This document shows positions 26,033 through 34,866 of a stretch of DNA of 64,000 nucleotides, piece by piece. Position numbers and translations under genes: made by a program. Below the pieces are notes generated by a model, which was given only the letters and a program-made list of their open reading frames with translations, did no database searches and was not told the origin of the DNA. The DNA is from Modestobacter marinus (GTDB lineage: Bacteria; Actinomycetota; Actinomycetes; Mycobacteriales; Geodermatophilaceae), in contig NZ_JABGCH010000007.1 of assembly GCF_019799945.1 (NCBI RefSeq), forward strand, positions 114,390 through 178,389, read 5' to 3'. How positions within the stretch are numbered: the stretch's first letter is position 1; every line of letters begins with the position of its first letter.

Positions 26033-27177
26033 CACGGCAGCCGGCCGTCGGTGAAGTCGGGCTCCTCGAGGGCCAGCAGCGCGTCGGTCCGCTCGTCGGC
26101 CAGGACGGCGGCCACCTGCGCGCCGGTCGTGCCGTCGCCGTACGGGCACGGGACCGTGACGGCCCGCCGCTGTCCCTCCGCGCTGGTGTGCGCGGCGGCC
26201 GCGCTCAGCACGGCGGCGGCAGCGCGGTCGTCGGTCAGGCCGGCGAGGGTCGTCGTCCCCGCCTCGACCCCCTCCCAGCGCGGGGTCGAGCCGCGCAGCA
26301 CCACGACCGGGACGCCGAGGTACGCGGCCTCCTCCTGGATGCCGCCCGAGTCCGTCACCGCCAGGCGGGCCGACGCCAGCGCCGTGAGCAGCTCGTCGTG
26401 GTCGACCGGCCCGGTGCGGGTGATGCCCGGGTGGTCGAGCGCCCCGGTGAGACCGGCCGCGGCGAGCCGGGCGGCCGTGCGCGGGTGCACCGGGAAGGTC
26501 ACCGGCCCGACCTCGTCGGCGAGCGCCCGCACCACGCGGACCAGGCGGCCCAGCCGCACCGGGTCGTCCACGTTCGTGGGCCGGTGGGCGGTGACCAGGA
26601 CGCCGGCGCGCTCGGCCAGCGGCACGCGCCGGACGCCGCGCGCGACGAGGGTGTCGATGGCCGGGTTGCCGACGACGAACACCCGCTCCGCGGGGACGCC
26701 CTCCGCGGCCAGGAAGGCCGCGGCCCGCCGGGTGGGCGCGAGGTGCACCTGGGCGGCCGCCGCGGCGACCCGCCGGTTCACCTCCTCCACGCTGCGCGGG
26801 TTGAGGCTGCGCAGCCCCGCCTCGAGGTGCGCGAAGGGCCGGCCCGCGGCGCGCGCGGCGAGCGCGTAGGCCGGCACGGTGTTGGTGTCCCCGAGGGCCA
26901 GCACCACGTCTGGCACGAACCGGGCGACCGCCCGGTGCGCATCGGCGTGCAGCGCCCCGGTCCGCTCGGCCGGGTCGGCCGGCAGCCGGAAGCGGTGGTC
27001 GGGGGCCAGGCCCAGGGCCGCCTGCAGTCGCGAGCTGAGCGCGGGGTCGGTGTGCTGGCCGGTGTCCACCACGCTCACCCGGTGGCCGGCGCCGCGCAGG
27101 GCGGCGACGACGGGGGCGAGCTTGACGACCTCCGGCCGGGTGCCGAAGGGCACGAGCACGTGCCGGTTCCGGCTCAC
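26029..27177 (-). CDS. wecB: UDP-N-acetylglucosamine 2-epimerase (non-hydrolysing)
   Basis: 382 residues. Interconverts UDP-GlcNAc and UDP-ManNAc. Motifs: GTRPEVVKLAPVV, LALGDTNT, HLEAGLRS, VTAHRPTNVD and DSGGIQEEA. The start GTG at 27177 overlaps the ATP-grasp stop (GTGA). Substrate comes from GlmU. In this operon it may supply ManNAc or a relative for the membrane glycosyltransferase. Confidence 0.9.
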   Translation of the reverse strand: MSRNRHVLVPFGTRPEVVKLAPVVAALRGAGHRVSVVDTGQHTDPALSSRLQAALGLAPDHRFRLPADPAERTGALHADAHRAVARFVPDVVLALGDTNTVPAYALAARAAGRPFAHLEAGLRSLNPRSVEEVNRRVAAAAAQVHLAPTRRAAAFLAAEGVPAERVFVVGNPAIDTLVARGVRRVPLAERAGVLVTAHRPTNVDDPVRLGRLVRVVRALADEVGPVTFPVHPRTAARLAAAGLTGALDHPGITRTGPVDHDELLTALASARLAVTDSGGIQEEAAYLGVPVVVLRGSTPRWEGVEAGTTTLAGLTDDRAAAAVLSAAAAHTSAEGQRRAVTVPCPYGDGTTGAQVAAVLADERTDALLALEEPDFTDGRLPW

Positions 27178-28235
27178 GCGGTCACCACCACCGGCGCGCA
27201 AGGGTCGACGACCGGGCTGCCGTCCTCGCTGGCGTACGTCTCGGCGAAGTAGCGGCTCATCGAGACGCCGGGCCGGAACGACAGGTCCGGTAGCGGGGCG
27301 TCCGGCTCGCGCACGCCGGCGAGGTACGCGCTGACGAGGTCGGCGCCGGCGGCGAGCGTCAGCGGCAGCCCCCCGGAGAATCGGGGGTTGATCTCGACGA
27401 CGGTCACCTCGCCGTCGTCGGCGACGAAGCCCTGCACGTTCGCCGGCCCGGTGAGCCCGACCGCGGCCAGCGCACCGGCGACGACGTGCACCACCGCCGG
27501 GGACTCGAACGTGCGGCCCTTCACCGAGATCCCGGCCTTGATCTCCTCGCGCCACCGCGGCACGGCGGTCCGCAGCCGGCCGTCGCGGCCGACGAGGGCG
27601 TCGGCGGTGAACTCCCGGCCCGGGATGCGGGTCTGGGCGATGAGGTCGGCGTCCTCGCGGAGCGCGGTGGCGACGTCCGCCCGGTGGTCGAGCAGCCGCA
27701 CGCCGCGGCTGCCCCGGCCGGCCTGGGGCTTGACGATCCACGGGCCGGGGACGGCGGCGACCTCCTCGGCGCACGCCGCGGTCGCCGGGTGCGGCACCCC
27801 GGCGGCCACCATCCGCGCGGCGAAGGCCGCCTTGTCGCAGCACAGGTCCGCGGCGGCCGGTGCGGGCAGCCAGGTGGCCACCCCGGCCGCGGCCAGCCGG
27901 TCGGCACCGGCGGTCAGCCGCGGCAGCTCCTCCGCGACGGTGCCGACCAGGGCGTCGGCCCCCCACGTGGTGGCGACGCCGACCAGGGCGTCGACGAAGC
28001 GCGGGTGGTCCCCGCGGGGCACGGTCACGGCGACGTCCGCCAGGGCTCCCCCGGCGGCTGCGGGGTCGGCGTCGGCGGCGACCACGCGGTGGCCGAGGGC
28101 GACCAGGCGCCGGATCACCGCGACGCCCGCCGGTCCGCCGGCCCCGGTCACGAGCACGGCGGCAACGCGGCCGGCCGGGTCTCCCGTCGGCGGGAGACCC
28201 GTGGCCGGGCGGGGCTGGGGCAGGGCGGAGGTCAT
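27174..28235 (-). CDS. ATP-grasp enzyme (CarB-like carboxylate ligase)
   Basis: 353 residues. An N-terminal Rossmann-like pre-ATP-grasp domain (VLVTGAGGPAGVAVIRRLVALG) is followed by an ATP-grasp fold: CDKAAFAARMVAAGVPHP, PWIVKPQAGRGSRGVRLL and the metal-binding VVEINPRFSGGLP. It resembles the CarB-like ATP-grasp proteins found in polysaccharide and peptide-ligase loci, so it probably joins a carboxylate to an amine on a glycan or peptide. Overlaps its neighbours by 4 bp on both sides (ATGA and GTGA). Confidence 0.85.
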   Translation of the reverse strand: MTSALPQPRPATGLPPTGDPAGRVAAVLVTGAGGPAGVAVIRRLVALGHRVVAADADPAAAGGALADVAVTVPRGDHPRFVDALVGVATTWGADALVGTVAEELPRLTAGADRLAAAGVATWLPAPAAADLCCDKAAFAARMVAAGVPHPATAACAEEVAAVPGPWIVKPQAGRGSRGVRLLDHRADVATALREDADLIAQTRIPGREFTADALVGRDGRLRTAVPRWREEIKAGISVKGRTFESPAVVHVVAGALAAVGLTGPANVQGFVADDGEVTVVEINPRFSGGLPLTLAAGADLVSAYLAGVREPDAPLPDLSFRPGVSMSRYFAETYASEDGSPVVDPCAPVVVTA

Positions 28236-29347
28236 CGGTCGTCCCGGGTCGTCGGAGGGAGGAGGGTCGTGGCGGCGGGCACCCCGACGGCGGGGCGGGC
28301 CGCCAGGAAGGGCAGCGTGTCGTCGGCGGGCCAGGTGGCCGCGGGTCCGGGGTGCTGCAGCAGCCATCCGCGGGCCCACAGCCGCAGGGCCGAGACGTCG
28401 GGCCCGGTCACCGGCTCCCACTGCCGCGCGGCGATCGCCTCGGCCAGGACGTCGAGGACGAGGGGGTCGTCGTCGTAGGTCGCGACCGCCACGAGGGAGG
28501 CGGCGTGCGCCCCCAGTCCGTCGCCGGCCAGCGCCCGGACCCGGTCGGCCCGCTCCGCGGAGGGCAGGTGACCGATCCGGTAGTCGATGCGCCCGGCCTC
28601 CCGGCGCGCGGCCAGCCACCGCGCGACCCGCCGGGGCAGCACGTGGCGGTACATGATCCCGGTGAGGTTCCACCGCCGGGAGATGTCCGGCGTCCGGCCC
28701 TCCGGCAGCCGGTAGCCCAGTCCCGGGCGGGCCCAGCTGTCCGGCCGCTGGGCGGTGTGCCGGCCGGCGACGTCCTGCTCGGCGCGCTCCGCGGTGGGCA
28801 GGGTGATGCACACCATGAGCAGGAAGCCGCCGAGGGTGGCGGCCAGGTTCCACACCGTCCCCACCCAGTCGTGGAACAGGACCAGCGCGGGGGTGCCCCA
28901 GAACAGCCCGGCGAGGGTGGAGCCGGCCAGCCGGAGGTTGTTCAGCGCCAGCAGCGCGGCGACGGCGACGACCAGCCCGGCGATCGCGTGGTGGCGCCGG
29001 CCCCGCAGGACGGTGACGGTCAGCGCGGTCAGCCCGAGCACGGAGAGGATCGACGAGCAGGACTCGGTGACCTCGGCCAGGATGATCTCGCCGTCCGGAC
29101 GGAAGACGAGAACGTGCCGCGCCAGGCCGTCCGACACCGACTCCACGCCGACCAGGTTGAGCACGCCGGCCACCCATCGGGCCTCCAGGACCTGCAGGAA
29201 GCCGGCGCCGTACCGGAAACCGACCGCGCAGATCAGCCCGGCCAGCACCAGGTCGAGCAGCACCGGCACCAGACGCCGTGCGCTCAGCCGGTTCCGGTGG
29301 TCGCGGTGGCGACCCTGTGCCGCCGGGTCCACGGCTGCGCTGGTCAT
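28232..29347 (-). CDS. Exosortase/archaeosortase-like transpeptidase with C-terminal extension
   Basis: 371 residues. The first ~185 residues form a membrane protein with the exosortase catalytic triad in the expected order and spacing: TESCSSIL (Cys97), LNNLRL (Arg139) and FHDWVG (His159), each in or next to a hydrophobic helix. Family members cleave and transfer C-terminal sorting signals at the membrane. Residues ~190-371 are a soluble, Arg/Ala-rich extension I do not recognise. Start ATG at 29347 overlaps the glycosyltransferase stop (ATGA). I see no canonical PEP-CTERM protein; the anchored protein at 24608-25198 is a candidate. Confidence 0.78.
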   Translation of the reverse strand: MTSAAVDPAAQGRHRDHRNRLSARRLVPVLLDLVLAGLICAVGFRYGAGFLQVLEARWVAGVLNLVGVESVSDGLARHVLVFRPDGEIILAEVTESCSSILSVLGLTALTVTVLRGRRHHAIAGLVVAVAALLALNNLRLAGSTLAGLFWGTPALVLFHDWVGTVWNLAATLGGFLLMVCITLPTAERAEQDVAGRHTAQRPDSWARPGLGYRLPEGRTPDISRRWNLTGIMYRHVLPRRVARWLAARREAGRIDYRIGHLPSAERADRVRALAGDGLGAHAASLVAVATYDDDPLVLDVLAEAIAARQWEPVTGPDVSALRLWARGWLLQHPGPAATWPADDTLPFLAARPAVGVPAATTLLPPTTRDDR

Positions 29348-30771
29348 GACGCACGGCCTCTCGTCGTCGCGGCGGACACGGCCAGGGGCGCGGGCGCGTC
29401 CACCTTGACCGTGGAGGTCGCCCCCGACCGGGAGGTCTTCACCCAGCTGTAGGGGCGCCCGAGCATGCCGTCCAGGTAGGCCCGGGTGGTGATCCAGATG
29501 GAGAGCGCGAACGCCGGGAGGAAGCCGATCAGCCGCCAGGCGGCCCGCCGCTCCACCCGGCCGATGAGCAGCCCCACGGAGAGCTCGGCCAGCGGCCCGA
29601 TGAACAGCAGCATCGACAGCGGCAGCAGCCCGACGATCGGCAGCTCGCCGATGTCGAACGCGCGCAGCACGGTGAGCAGCAGGCCGATCCCGGCGAGCAG
29701 CGGCACGTGGTAGACGAGGAGGAAGAGCGTCGTCTCGATCTTCTCCACGAGGGACAGGTACGGCGACCGCATGAGCGGGCGCCAGTAGTCCCGGAAGCAC
29801 TTTTGGTGGCCGCGGGCCCACCGGTAGCGCTGCGTCCAGAAGCGCCGGGCGCTGACCACCGCCTCCTCGAAGTCGACGGCGGAGAGGTCGTAGCGGACAC
29901 GCTGGCCGGCCATCAGGACCCGGAGGGTGAGGTCGGTGTCCTCGGTGACCGTGTGCGGGTTCCACCCGCCCAGGGCGCGCAGCGTCGACATGCGCACCGC
30001 GCAGTTCGCCCCGCCGTACGCGGGCAGCTCGAACAGGGCCTGCCGGCCGTACTCGTTGACCAGGTAGCCGGAGAGGAAGTCGACGAAGACCGTGCCGGCC
30101 AGCTGGGAGTCCCGGCCGTTGCGGATGACGCAGCGGCCCATCACCGCGCCGACGACCGGATCGCGGAAGTGCCGGACCAGGCGGCGCAACGCAGCCGGCT
30201 CCGGCTCGTGGTCGGCGTCGAAGACGACGGCGATGTCGGCGTCGACCAGGCTCAGGGCGTCGTTCAGCGCGCCGGACTTGCCGCCACCGGAGCCGAGTGG
30301 GCGGTGCAGCACCCGCAGGCGCGGGTCGCGCGCGGCCCAGGCGTCCAGCCGGGCGCCGGTGCTGTCGTCCGAGCCGTCGTCGACGACGACGAGGGTGAGC
30401 CGGTCGGCCGGGTAGTCTAGCGCGAACAGCGCGGTCACCATCCCGTCGACGACGAGCTCCTCGTTCTTGCAGCCGACGAGGACGGCGACCGACGGCGTGT
30501 ACGTGGTCAGCCCCACCTCGGCGGCGAGCATGTCGCGCTCGGCCCAGCGGGCGGCGGCCACCGCGAAGGCGAGGTGCCGGCAGAAGTAGATGCCGAAGAC
30601 GACGTTGAGCACACCGGCGACGACGCCGAGCGTGCGGTCGAGGCCGAAGCAGAGCGCGACCAGGGCGAACCCGACGGCGTAGGCCACGAGCACGAGCCGC
30701 CGCTGTTCCGGTGGTGCGGCGTGCGTGCTCCGGGGCTGCGCGTCGTCGACCACGGCGGTTCCGCTGACCAC
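29344..30771 (-). CDS. Membrane glycosyltransferase family 2 (BcsA/HasA-like)
   Basis: 475 residues. Two N-terminal helices (about 27-65), a cytoplasmic GT-A domain and at least four C-terminal helices (from ~350). Catalytic motifs: VVVDDGSDD (131-137), FDADHE (184-189), TEDTD (276-280) and TQRYRWARG (313-321), the D, DxD, TED and QxxRW set of processive beta-glycosyltransferases. It likely polymerises and exports a sugar chain. First gene of the five-gene operon; the divergent 278-bp gap upstream should hold the promoter. Confidence 0.9.
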   Translation of the reverse strand: MVSGTAVVDDAQPRSTHAAPPEQRRLVLVAYAVGFALVALCFGLDRTLGVVAGVLNVVFGIYFCRHLAFAVAAARWAERDMLAAEVGLTTYTPSVAVLVGCKNEELVVDGMVTALFALDYPADRLTLVVVDDGSDDSTGARLDAWAARDPRLRVLHRPLGSGGGKSGALNDALSLVDADIAVVFDADHEPEPAALRRLVRHFRDPVVGAVMGRCVIRNGRDSQLAGTVFVDFLSGYLVNEYGRQALFELPAYGGANCAVRMSTLRALGGWNPHTVTEDTDLTLRVLMAGQRVRYDLSAVDFEEAVVSARRFWTQRYRWARGHQKCFRDYWRPLMRSPYLSLVEKIETTLFLLVYHVPLLAGIGLLLTVLRAFDIGELPIVGLLPLSMLLFIGPLAELSVGLLIGRVERRAAWRLIGFLPAFALSIWITTRAYLDGMLGRPYSWVKTSRSGATSTVKVDAPAPLAVSAATTRGRAS

Positions 30772-31049
30772 CGCATCCCCTTCCGCCGTCGAGAGAACCC
30801 GAGGTCCGCCGCCCAGACCTCGTCCGGTCGGGTCATCGGCACCTGCGGCGGGGAACTGAAGCCCAGGTCGTCCCCCGCGCCGGTCCGGAGCGGTCGTGTC
30901 TGGCCGGTCCCGGTCCTGTCGCCCGGGCCGACGCAGAACTGACCGGCCCCGGGCCCGGAGGCAGCCCGCCGCGCGTCCCTGAGCAGGGCACCGTCCGGCT
31001 CGGGAGGCCCTAGCGTGAGGGCCACGCGACTCGCCCCGGGAGGACGACG

Positions 31050-31835
31050 ATGACCAGCCCAGCCCTGGTGACGACGGCGGTCGACGGGGACGTCTGGCGG
31101 ATCACGCTCGACTCCGCCGCCACCGGCAACGCCTTGGACCTGCCGATGACCGAGCAGCTGCTGGCGGCACTGGCCGGCCGCCCGGGAGAGGCCCGCGCGC
31201 TGCTGCTGCTCGGGACCGGCCCGCGCTTCTGCGTCGGCGGCAACGTGACCGCGCTGGCCGCCTCCGACGAGCTGCCGCAGCTGATCGGGCAGCTGGCGCA
31301 GCGCTGGCACGAGGTGGTCCGGACACTGCTCTACACGCCGGTGCCGGTGGTCGCCGGCGTGCACGGGGAGGTGGCGGGCGCGGGGATCGGGCTCCTGGGC
31401 GCCTGCGACATCGTCGTCTGCGGCCGGAAGACCAGGCTGCGGCCCGCCTACGGCAGCCTGGGCCTGTCCCCCGACGGCGGCACCTCCTGGGCGTTGACCC
31501 GCGCGCTGGGCGCGCCGCGGGCACTGGAGCTGCTGCTCACCGACGGCTCGCTCACCGCCGCCGACGCGCACCAGGCCGGCCTGGTCGCGCGGCTGGTGGA
31601 CGACGAGCGGCTGACCGACGCGGCGGTGGCCCTGGCCCACGAGGTCGCCGCCGGGCCGATCCGGGCGATGGTGCGCACCCGCGGGCTGGTCCGCCGGGCG
31701 GCGATCCGCACCCTGGAGGAGCAGCTGGACGAGGAGGCCCGGCTGATCGAGGAGTCCGCCGCGGACTCGGAGGGCCGGGAGGGCGTGCGCGCCTCAGCCG
31801 AGAAGCGCCGACCGGACTTCCGCCTCGCCACGTAG
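31050..31835 (+). CDS. Enoyl-CoA hydratase/isomerase (PaaG-like)
   Basis: 261 residues of the crotonase fold. The oxyanion-hole loop FCVGGNVTALA and GEVAGAGIGLLGACD, then LGLSPDGGTSWALTRALG, where the Asp is the position used by PaaG-type isomerases. Acts on an enoyl-CoA in fatty-acid or phenylacetate degradation; no partner genes are adjacent. SD GGGAGGACGACG precedes ATG 31050. Confidence 0.88.
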   Translation: MTSPALVTTAVDGDVWRITLDSAATGNALDLPMTEQLLAALAGRPGEARALLLLGTGPRFCVGGNVTALAASDELPQLIGQLAQRWHEVVRTLLYTPVPVVAGVHGEVAGAGIGLLGACDIVVCGRKTRLRPAYGSLGLSPDGGTSWALTRALGAPRALELLLTDGSLTAADAHQAGLVARLVDDERLTDAAVALAHEVAAGPIRAMVRTRGLVRRAAIRTLEEQLDEEARLIEESAADSEGREGVRASAEKRRPDFRLAT

Positions 31836-31848
31836 CGCGCGACGGCGC

Positions 31849-31890
31849 TTCTCAACCGGTACAGTGGAGGTGAGTTCTCAACCGGTACAG
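31849..31890 (+). promoter_or_regulatory. Duplicated operator upstream of the LacI regulator
   Basis: TTCTCAACCGGTACAG occurs twice, at 31849-31864 and 31875-31890, 26 bp apart. The core AACCGGT has the central CG dyad typical of LacI-family operators. The spacing puts both copies near one face of the helix. Likely autoregulation by the protein at 31920-32987, and through it control of the downstream glucosidase. Confidence 0.7.
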
Positions 31891-31919
31891 AAGCCATCGT
31901 CGAGGGGGTGCTCCGCACC

Positions 31920-32987
31920 ATGGGCCGAGCGACCCTGCAGACCATCGCCGACCGGGTGGGGGTGAGCCGCGCGACGGCGTCCAACGCGTTCTCCCGGCCC
32001 GACCAGCTCTCCGCCTCGCTGCGGGCGACGATCCTCGCGGCGGCCGAGGAGCTCGGCTACACCGGCCCCGACCCGACCGCGCGGATGCTGGCCCGCGGGA
32101 CCACCGGCGCGGTCGGCGTCCTCCTCCCCGAGTCGCTGCGGCACGCCTTCACCGACGAGGTGCTGACCGCGTTCCTCGGCGCCGTCGCCGACGCCCTGGC
32201 CCCCACCGGACTGGCGCTGACCCTGCTGCCGCCGAGCGGGGCGGGGGACGCCGCACCCGCCCGGGACGTCCCGATGGACGGCGCCCTGGTCTGCTCCTGC
32301 GAGCCGGGGTCCCCGCCGGTCGACCGGCTCGTCCGCCGCGGGATCCCGCTGGTGCTGGTCGACCAGCCGGCGGCCGCGGACGCGGCGGTGGTCCACGTCG
32401 ACGACCGGCAGGGCGCCCGCCGCGCCGCGCAGCACCTGCTCGACCTCGGGCACCGGTCCGTCGGCGTCCTGACGGTCGGGGTGGACGACGGCCCGCGGCT
32501 GCTGACCCCGGCGCGGGCGAAGGACGCGGTGACCGGCCACGTGGCCCGGGAGCGCCTGCGCGGCTGGCTCGACGTCCTCCGGCCGGCCGGCGTGCGGATG
32601 ACCGTGGCGGGCCAGTCCCGCGCCTACGAGGACGCCTCCCCCGCCGCCCGCCTGCTGCTCGACGTCGAGGACCCGCCGACGGCGGTGCTGTGCTTCTCCG
32701 ACGCGATGGCCGCCGACCTGGTGCGCACCGCCGGGCAGCTCGGGATCCGGATCCCCACCGACCTGTCGGTGGTCGGCTTCGACGACAGCCCCCTGGCCCG
32801 CCGGCTGCAGCCGGCGCTCACCACGGTCCGGCAGGACGTCGACGCCAAGGGCCGCGCCGCCGCGGCCGCCCTGCAGAGCGCCATCGAGCAGTCCCGGGCC
32901 GGCCGCCCGGGACCGGTCCCGCAGGTCGTGCTGCCGGCCGAGCTGGTGGTCCGGGGGACGACGACCCCACCGGCGCGGTCGGCCTAG
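31920..32987 (+). CDS. LacI-family transcriptional regulator
   Basis: 355 residues from ATG 31920 (GAGGGGG lies ~8 bases upstream; GTG at 31908 is too close to it). HTH: TLQTIADRVGVSRATASNAFSRPDQLS. The effector domain has the periplasmic-binding fold with LIC-type features: VLLVDQP-like LVLVDQPAA, HLLDLGHRSVGVL, VLCFSDAMAADLV and VVGFDDSPLARRLQPALTTVRQD. Two operator copies lie just upstream and the GH13 glucosidase 50 bp downstream, so the effector is probably a maltose-type sugar. Confidence 0.92.
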   Translation: MGRATLQTIADRVGVSRATASNAFSRPDQLSASLRATILAAAEELGYTGPDPTARMLARGTTGAVGVLLPESLRHAFTDEVLTAFLGAVADALAPTGLALTLLPPSGAGDAAPARDVPMDGALVCSCEPGSPPVDRLVRRGIPLVLVDQPAAADAAVVHVDDRQGARRAAQHLLDLGHRSVGVLTVGVDDGPRLLTPARAKDAVTGHVARERLRGWLDVLRPAGVRMTVAGQSRAYEDASPAARLLLDVEDPPTAVLCFSDAMAADLVRTAGQLGIRIPTDLSVVGFDDSPLARRLQPALTTVRQDVDAKGRAAAAALQSAIEQSRAGRPGPVPQVVLPAELVVRGTTTPPARSA

Positions 32988-33037
32988 TCCCCCTGTTCTC
33001 CCGAACCCGTCCCCGCACCACCCCACGAAGGAGCCCC

Positions 33038-34699
33038 GTGCCCCCCACCACCCCCGACCGGTCCGCCGACTGGTGGCGCCAGGCGGTCGTCTACCAGGTC
33101 TACCCGCGCAGCTTCCGCGACCTGGACGGCGACGGCCTCGGCGACATCGCTGGCGTCACCGAGCGACTCCCCTACCTCCAGCGGCTGGGCGTGGACGCCG
33201 TCTGGCTGAGCCCCTTCTACCCCTCGGCGCTGGCCGATGGCGGCTACGACGTCGACGACTACCGCGACGTCGACCCCCGCCTGGGCACCCTCGGGCAGTT
33301 CGACGAGCTGGTCGCCGAGGCCCACCGCCGCGGCATCAAGGTCATCGTCGACATCGTGCCGAACCACACCTCCGACCGGCACGCGTGGTTCCAGGAGGCG
33401 CTGGCCTCCCCGCCCGGCTCACCGGCGCGCGACCGCTACGTCTTCCGGGACGGCTCCGGCCCGGACGGCAGCCGGCCGCCGTCGGACTGGATGTCGCACT
33501 TCGGCGGCCCGGCCTGGACCCAGGTGCCCGACGGGCAGTGGTACCTGCACCTGTTCGCCCGGGAGCAGCCCGACCTCAACTGGGCCAACCAGGAGGTGCG
33601 GGAGGACTTCCTGCACACGCTGCGCTTCTGGTCCGACCGGGGCGTCGACGGGTTCCGGGTCGACGTCGCGCACGCGCTGGCCAAGGACCTCAGCGAGCCG
33701 CTGCGCAACTACGGCGGCACCCACCCCGATGCGCTGACCGAGCTGCCGCTGGACGGCTCGCACCCGCTGTTCGACCGCGACGAGGTGCACGAGATCTTCC
33801 GCGAGTGGCGCAAGGTCCTCGACTCCTACGACCCGCCGCGGTCCGCGGTCGCGGAGGCCTGGGTGACCACCAGCCGCCGGGTGCTGTACGCGCGACCGGA
33901 CGAGCTGGGGCAGGCCTTCAACTTCGAGTTCCTGGTCTCCCCCTGGTCGGCGGCGCAGTTCCGGGTCGAGATCGACGGCGCGCTGTCCGCGGCGGCTGCC
34001 GCCGGCGCATCGGCGACCTGGGTGCTGTCCAACCACGACGTCGTGCGGCACCGGTCGCGGTACGCGCTGCCGGCCGGCACCGACCTGAACGCCTGGCTGC
34101 TCAGCGGGGGCACCGCCCCCGAGCCGGACGACGAGGCGGGCCTCCGCCGCGCGCGGGCGGCGACCCTGCTGATGCTCGCGCTGCCCGGCTCGGCCTACGT
34201 CTACCAGGGCGAGGAGCTGGGCCTGCCGGAGGTCGCGGACCTGGCCCCGGAGGTCCTGCAGGACCCGATCTGGGCCCGCACCGGTCAGGTGGAGAAGGGC
34301 CGGGACGGCTGCCGCGTGCCGCTGCCCTGGACCCGGACGGGGGCCTCGTTCGGCTTCGGCGGCGAGCACCCGTGGCTGCCGCAGCCGGCCGGGTTCGGCG
34401 AGCTGTCGGCGGAGGCGCAGGACGGCGTCGCGGGGTCCACGCTGGAGCTCTACCGGGCCGCGCTGCGGTTGCGGCGCGAGCTCGGCGGGGACGAGTCGCT
34501 GCAGTGGGTCGACGCCGGCCCCCCCGCCCTGACCCACCTGCTGCACCTGCGCCGCTCCACCGGCTGGGAGAGCGTCACCAACCTCGCCGACGCCGACGTG
34601 GCGCTGCCGGCGGGCGAGGTCGTGCTCGCCAGCGGGCCGCTGGGCGAGGGCACCCTGCCGCCGGACACCACCGTCTGGCTGCGCCGCACCAGCGACTGA
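33038..34699 (+). CDS. GH13 alpha-glucosidase
   Basis: 553 residues. The four GH13 regions are present: DIVPNHTS, GFRVDVAHAL (nucleophile Asp), AVAEAWV (acid/base Glu) and LSNHDVVRH. The start WWRQAVVYQVYPRSFRD and QPDLNWANQEVRE are typical of cytoplasmic alpha-glucosidases/oligo-1,6-glucosidases. AAGGAG precedes GTG 33038 well. No signal peptide. It likely hydrolyses imported malto-oligosaccharides under the LacI regulator; no ABC sugar transporter is nearby. Confidence 0.93.
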   Translation: MPPTTPDRSADWWRQAVVYQVYPRSFRDLDGDGLGDIAGVTERLPYLQRLGVDAVWLSPFYPSALADGGYDVDDYRDVDPRLGTLGQFDELVAEAHRRGIKVIVDIVPNHTSDRHAWFQEALASPPGSPARDRYVFRDGSGPDGSRPPSDWMSHFGGPAWTQVPDGQWYLHLFAREQPDLNWANQEVREDFLHTLRFWSDRGVDGFRVDVAHALAKDLSEPLRNYGGTHPDALTELPLDGSHPLFDRDEVHEIFREWRKVLDSYDPPRSAVAEAWVTTSRRVLYARPDELGQAFNFEFLVSPWSAAQFRVEIDGALSAAAAAGASATWVLSNHDVVRHRSRYALPAGTDLNAWLLSGGTAPEPDDEAGLRRARAATLLMLALPGSAYVYQGEELGLPEVADLAPEVLQDPIWARTGQVEKGRDGCRVPLPWTRTGASFGFGGEHPWLPQPAGFGELSAEAQDGVAGSTLELYRAALRLRRELGGDESLQWVDAGPPALTHLLHLRRSTGWESVTNLADADVALPAGEVVLASGPLGEGTLPPDTTVWLRRTSD

Positions 34700-34705
34700 G
34701 GCGAC

Positions 34706-34736
34706 GCCGGCGGCCGGGACCACCCCGGCCGCCGGC
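34706..34736 (+). terminator. Perfect hairpin after the glucosidase
   Basis: GCCGGCGGCCGGG (34706-34718) and its exact complement (34724-34736) flank loop ACCAC, 6 bp after the stop codon. Confidence 0.65.
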
Positions 34737-34866
34737 CGACCCCGGAGACCACTGGGTCCGGACACCTGGGTGACGACGGGCCGGACGGCGGCGTCACCCG
34801 GAGCAGCGGGTGCGACCGCCCCCGACCGCGTCACTAGCCTGCGGGCTCCGTCGTCGGGGGGTCTGC

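Noticed and set aside
26029-29965. Fusion proteins across the exosortase operon (645, 726 and 577 residues)
   Set aside because: The extra N-terminal parts are out-of-frame readings of the upstream gene; the 4-bp overlaps give the real starts.
30772-31049. Repeated GACCTSGG-TTC motif in the gap upstream of the GT2 operon
   Set aside because: Only two loose matches; not distinguishable from chance in this base composition.
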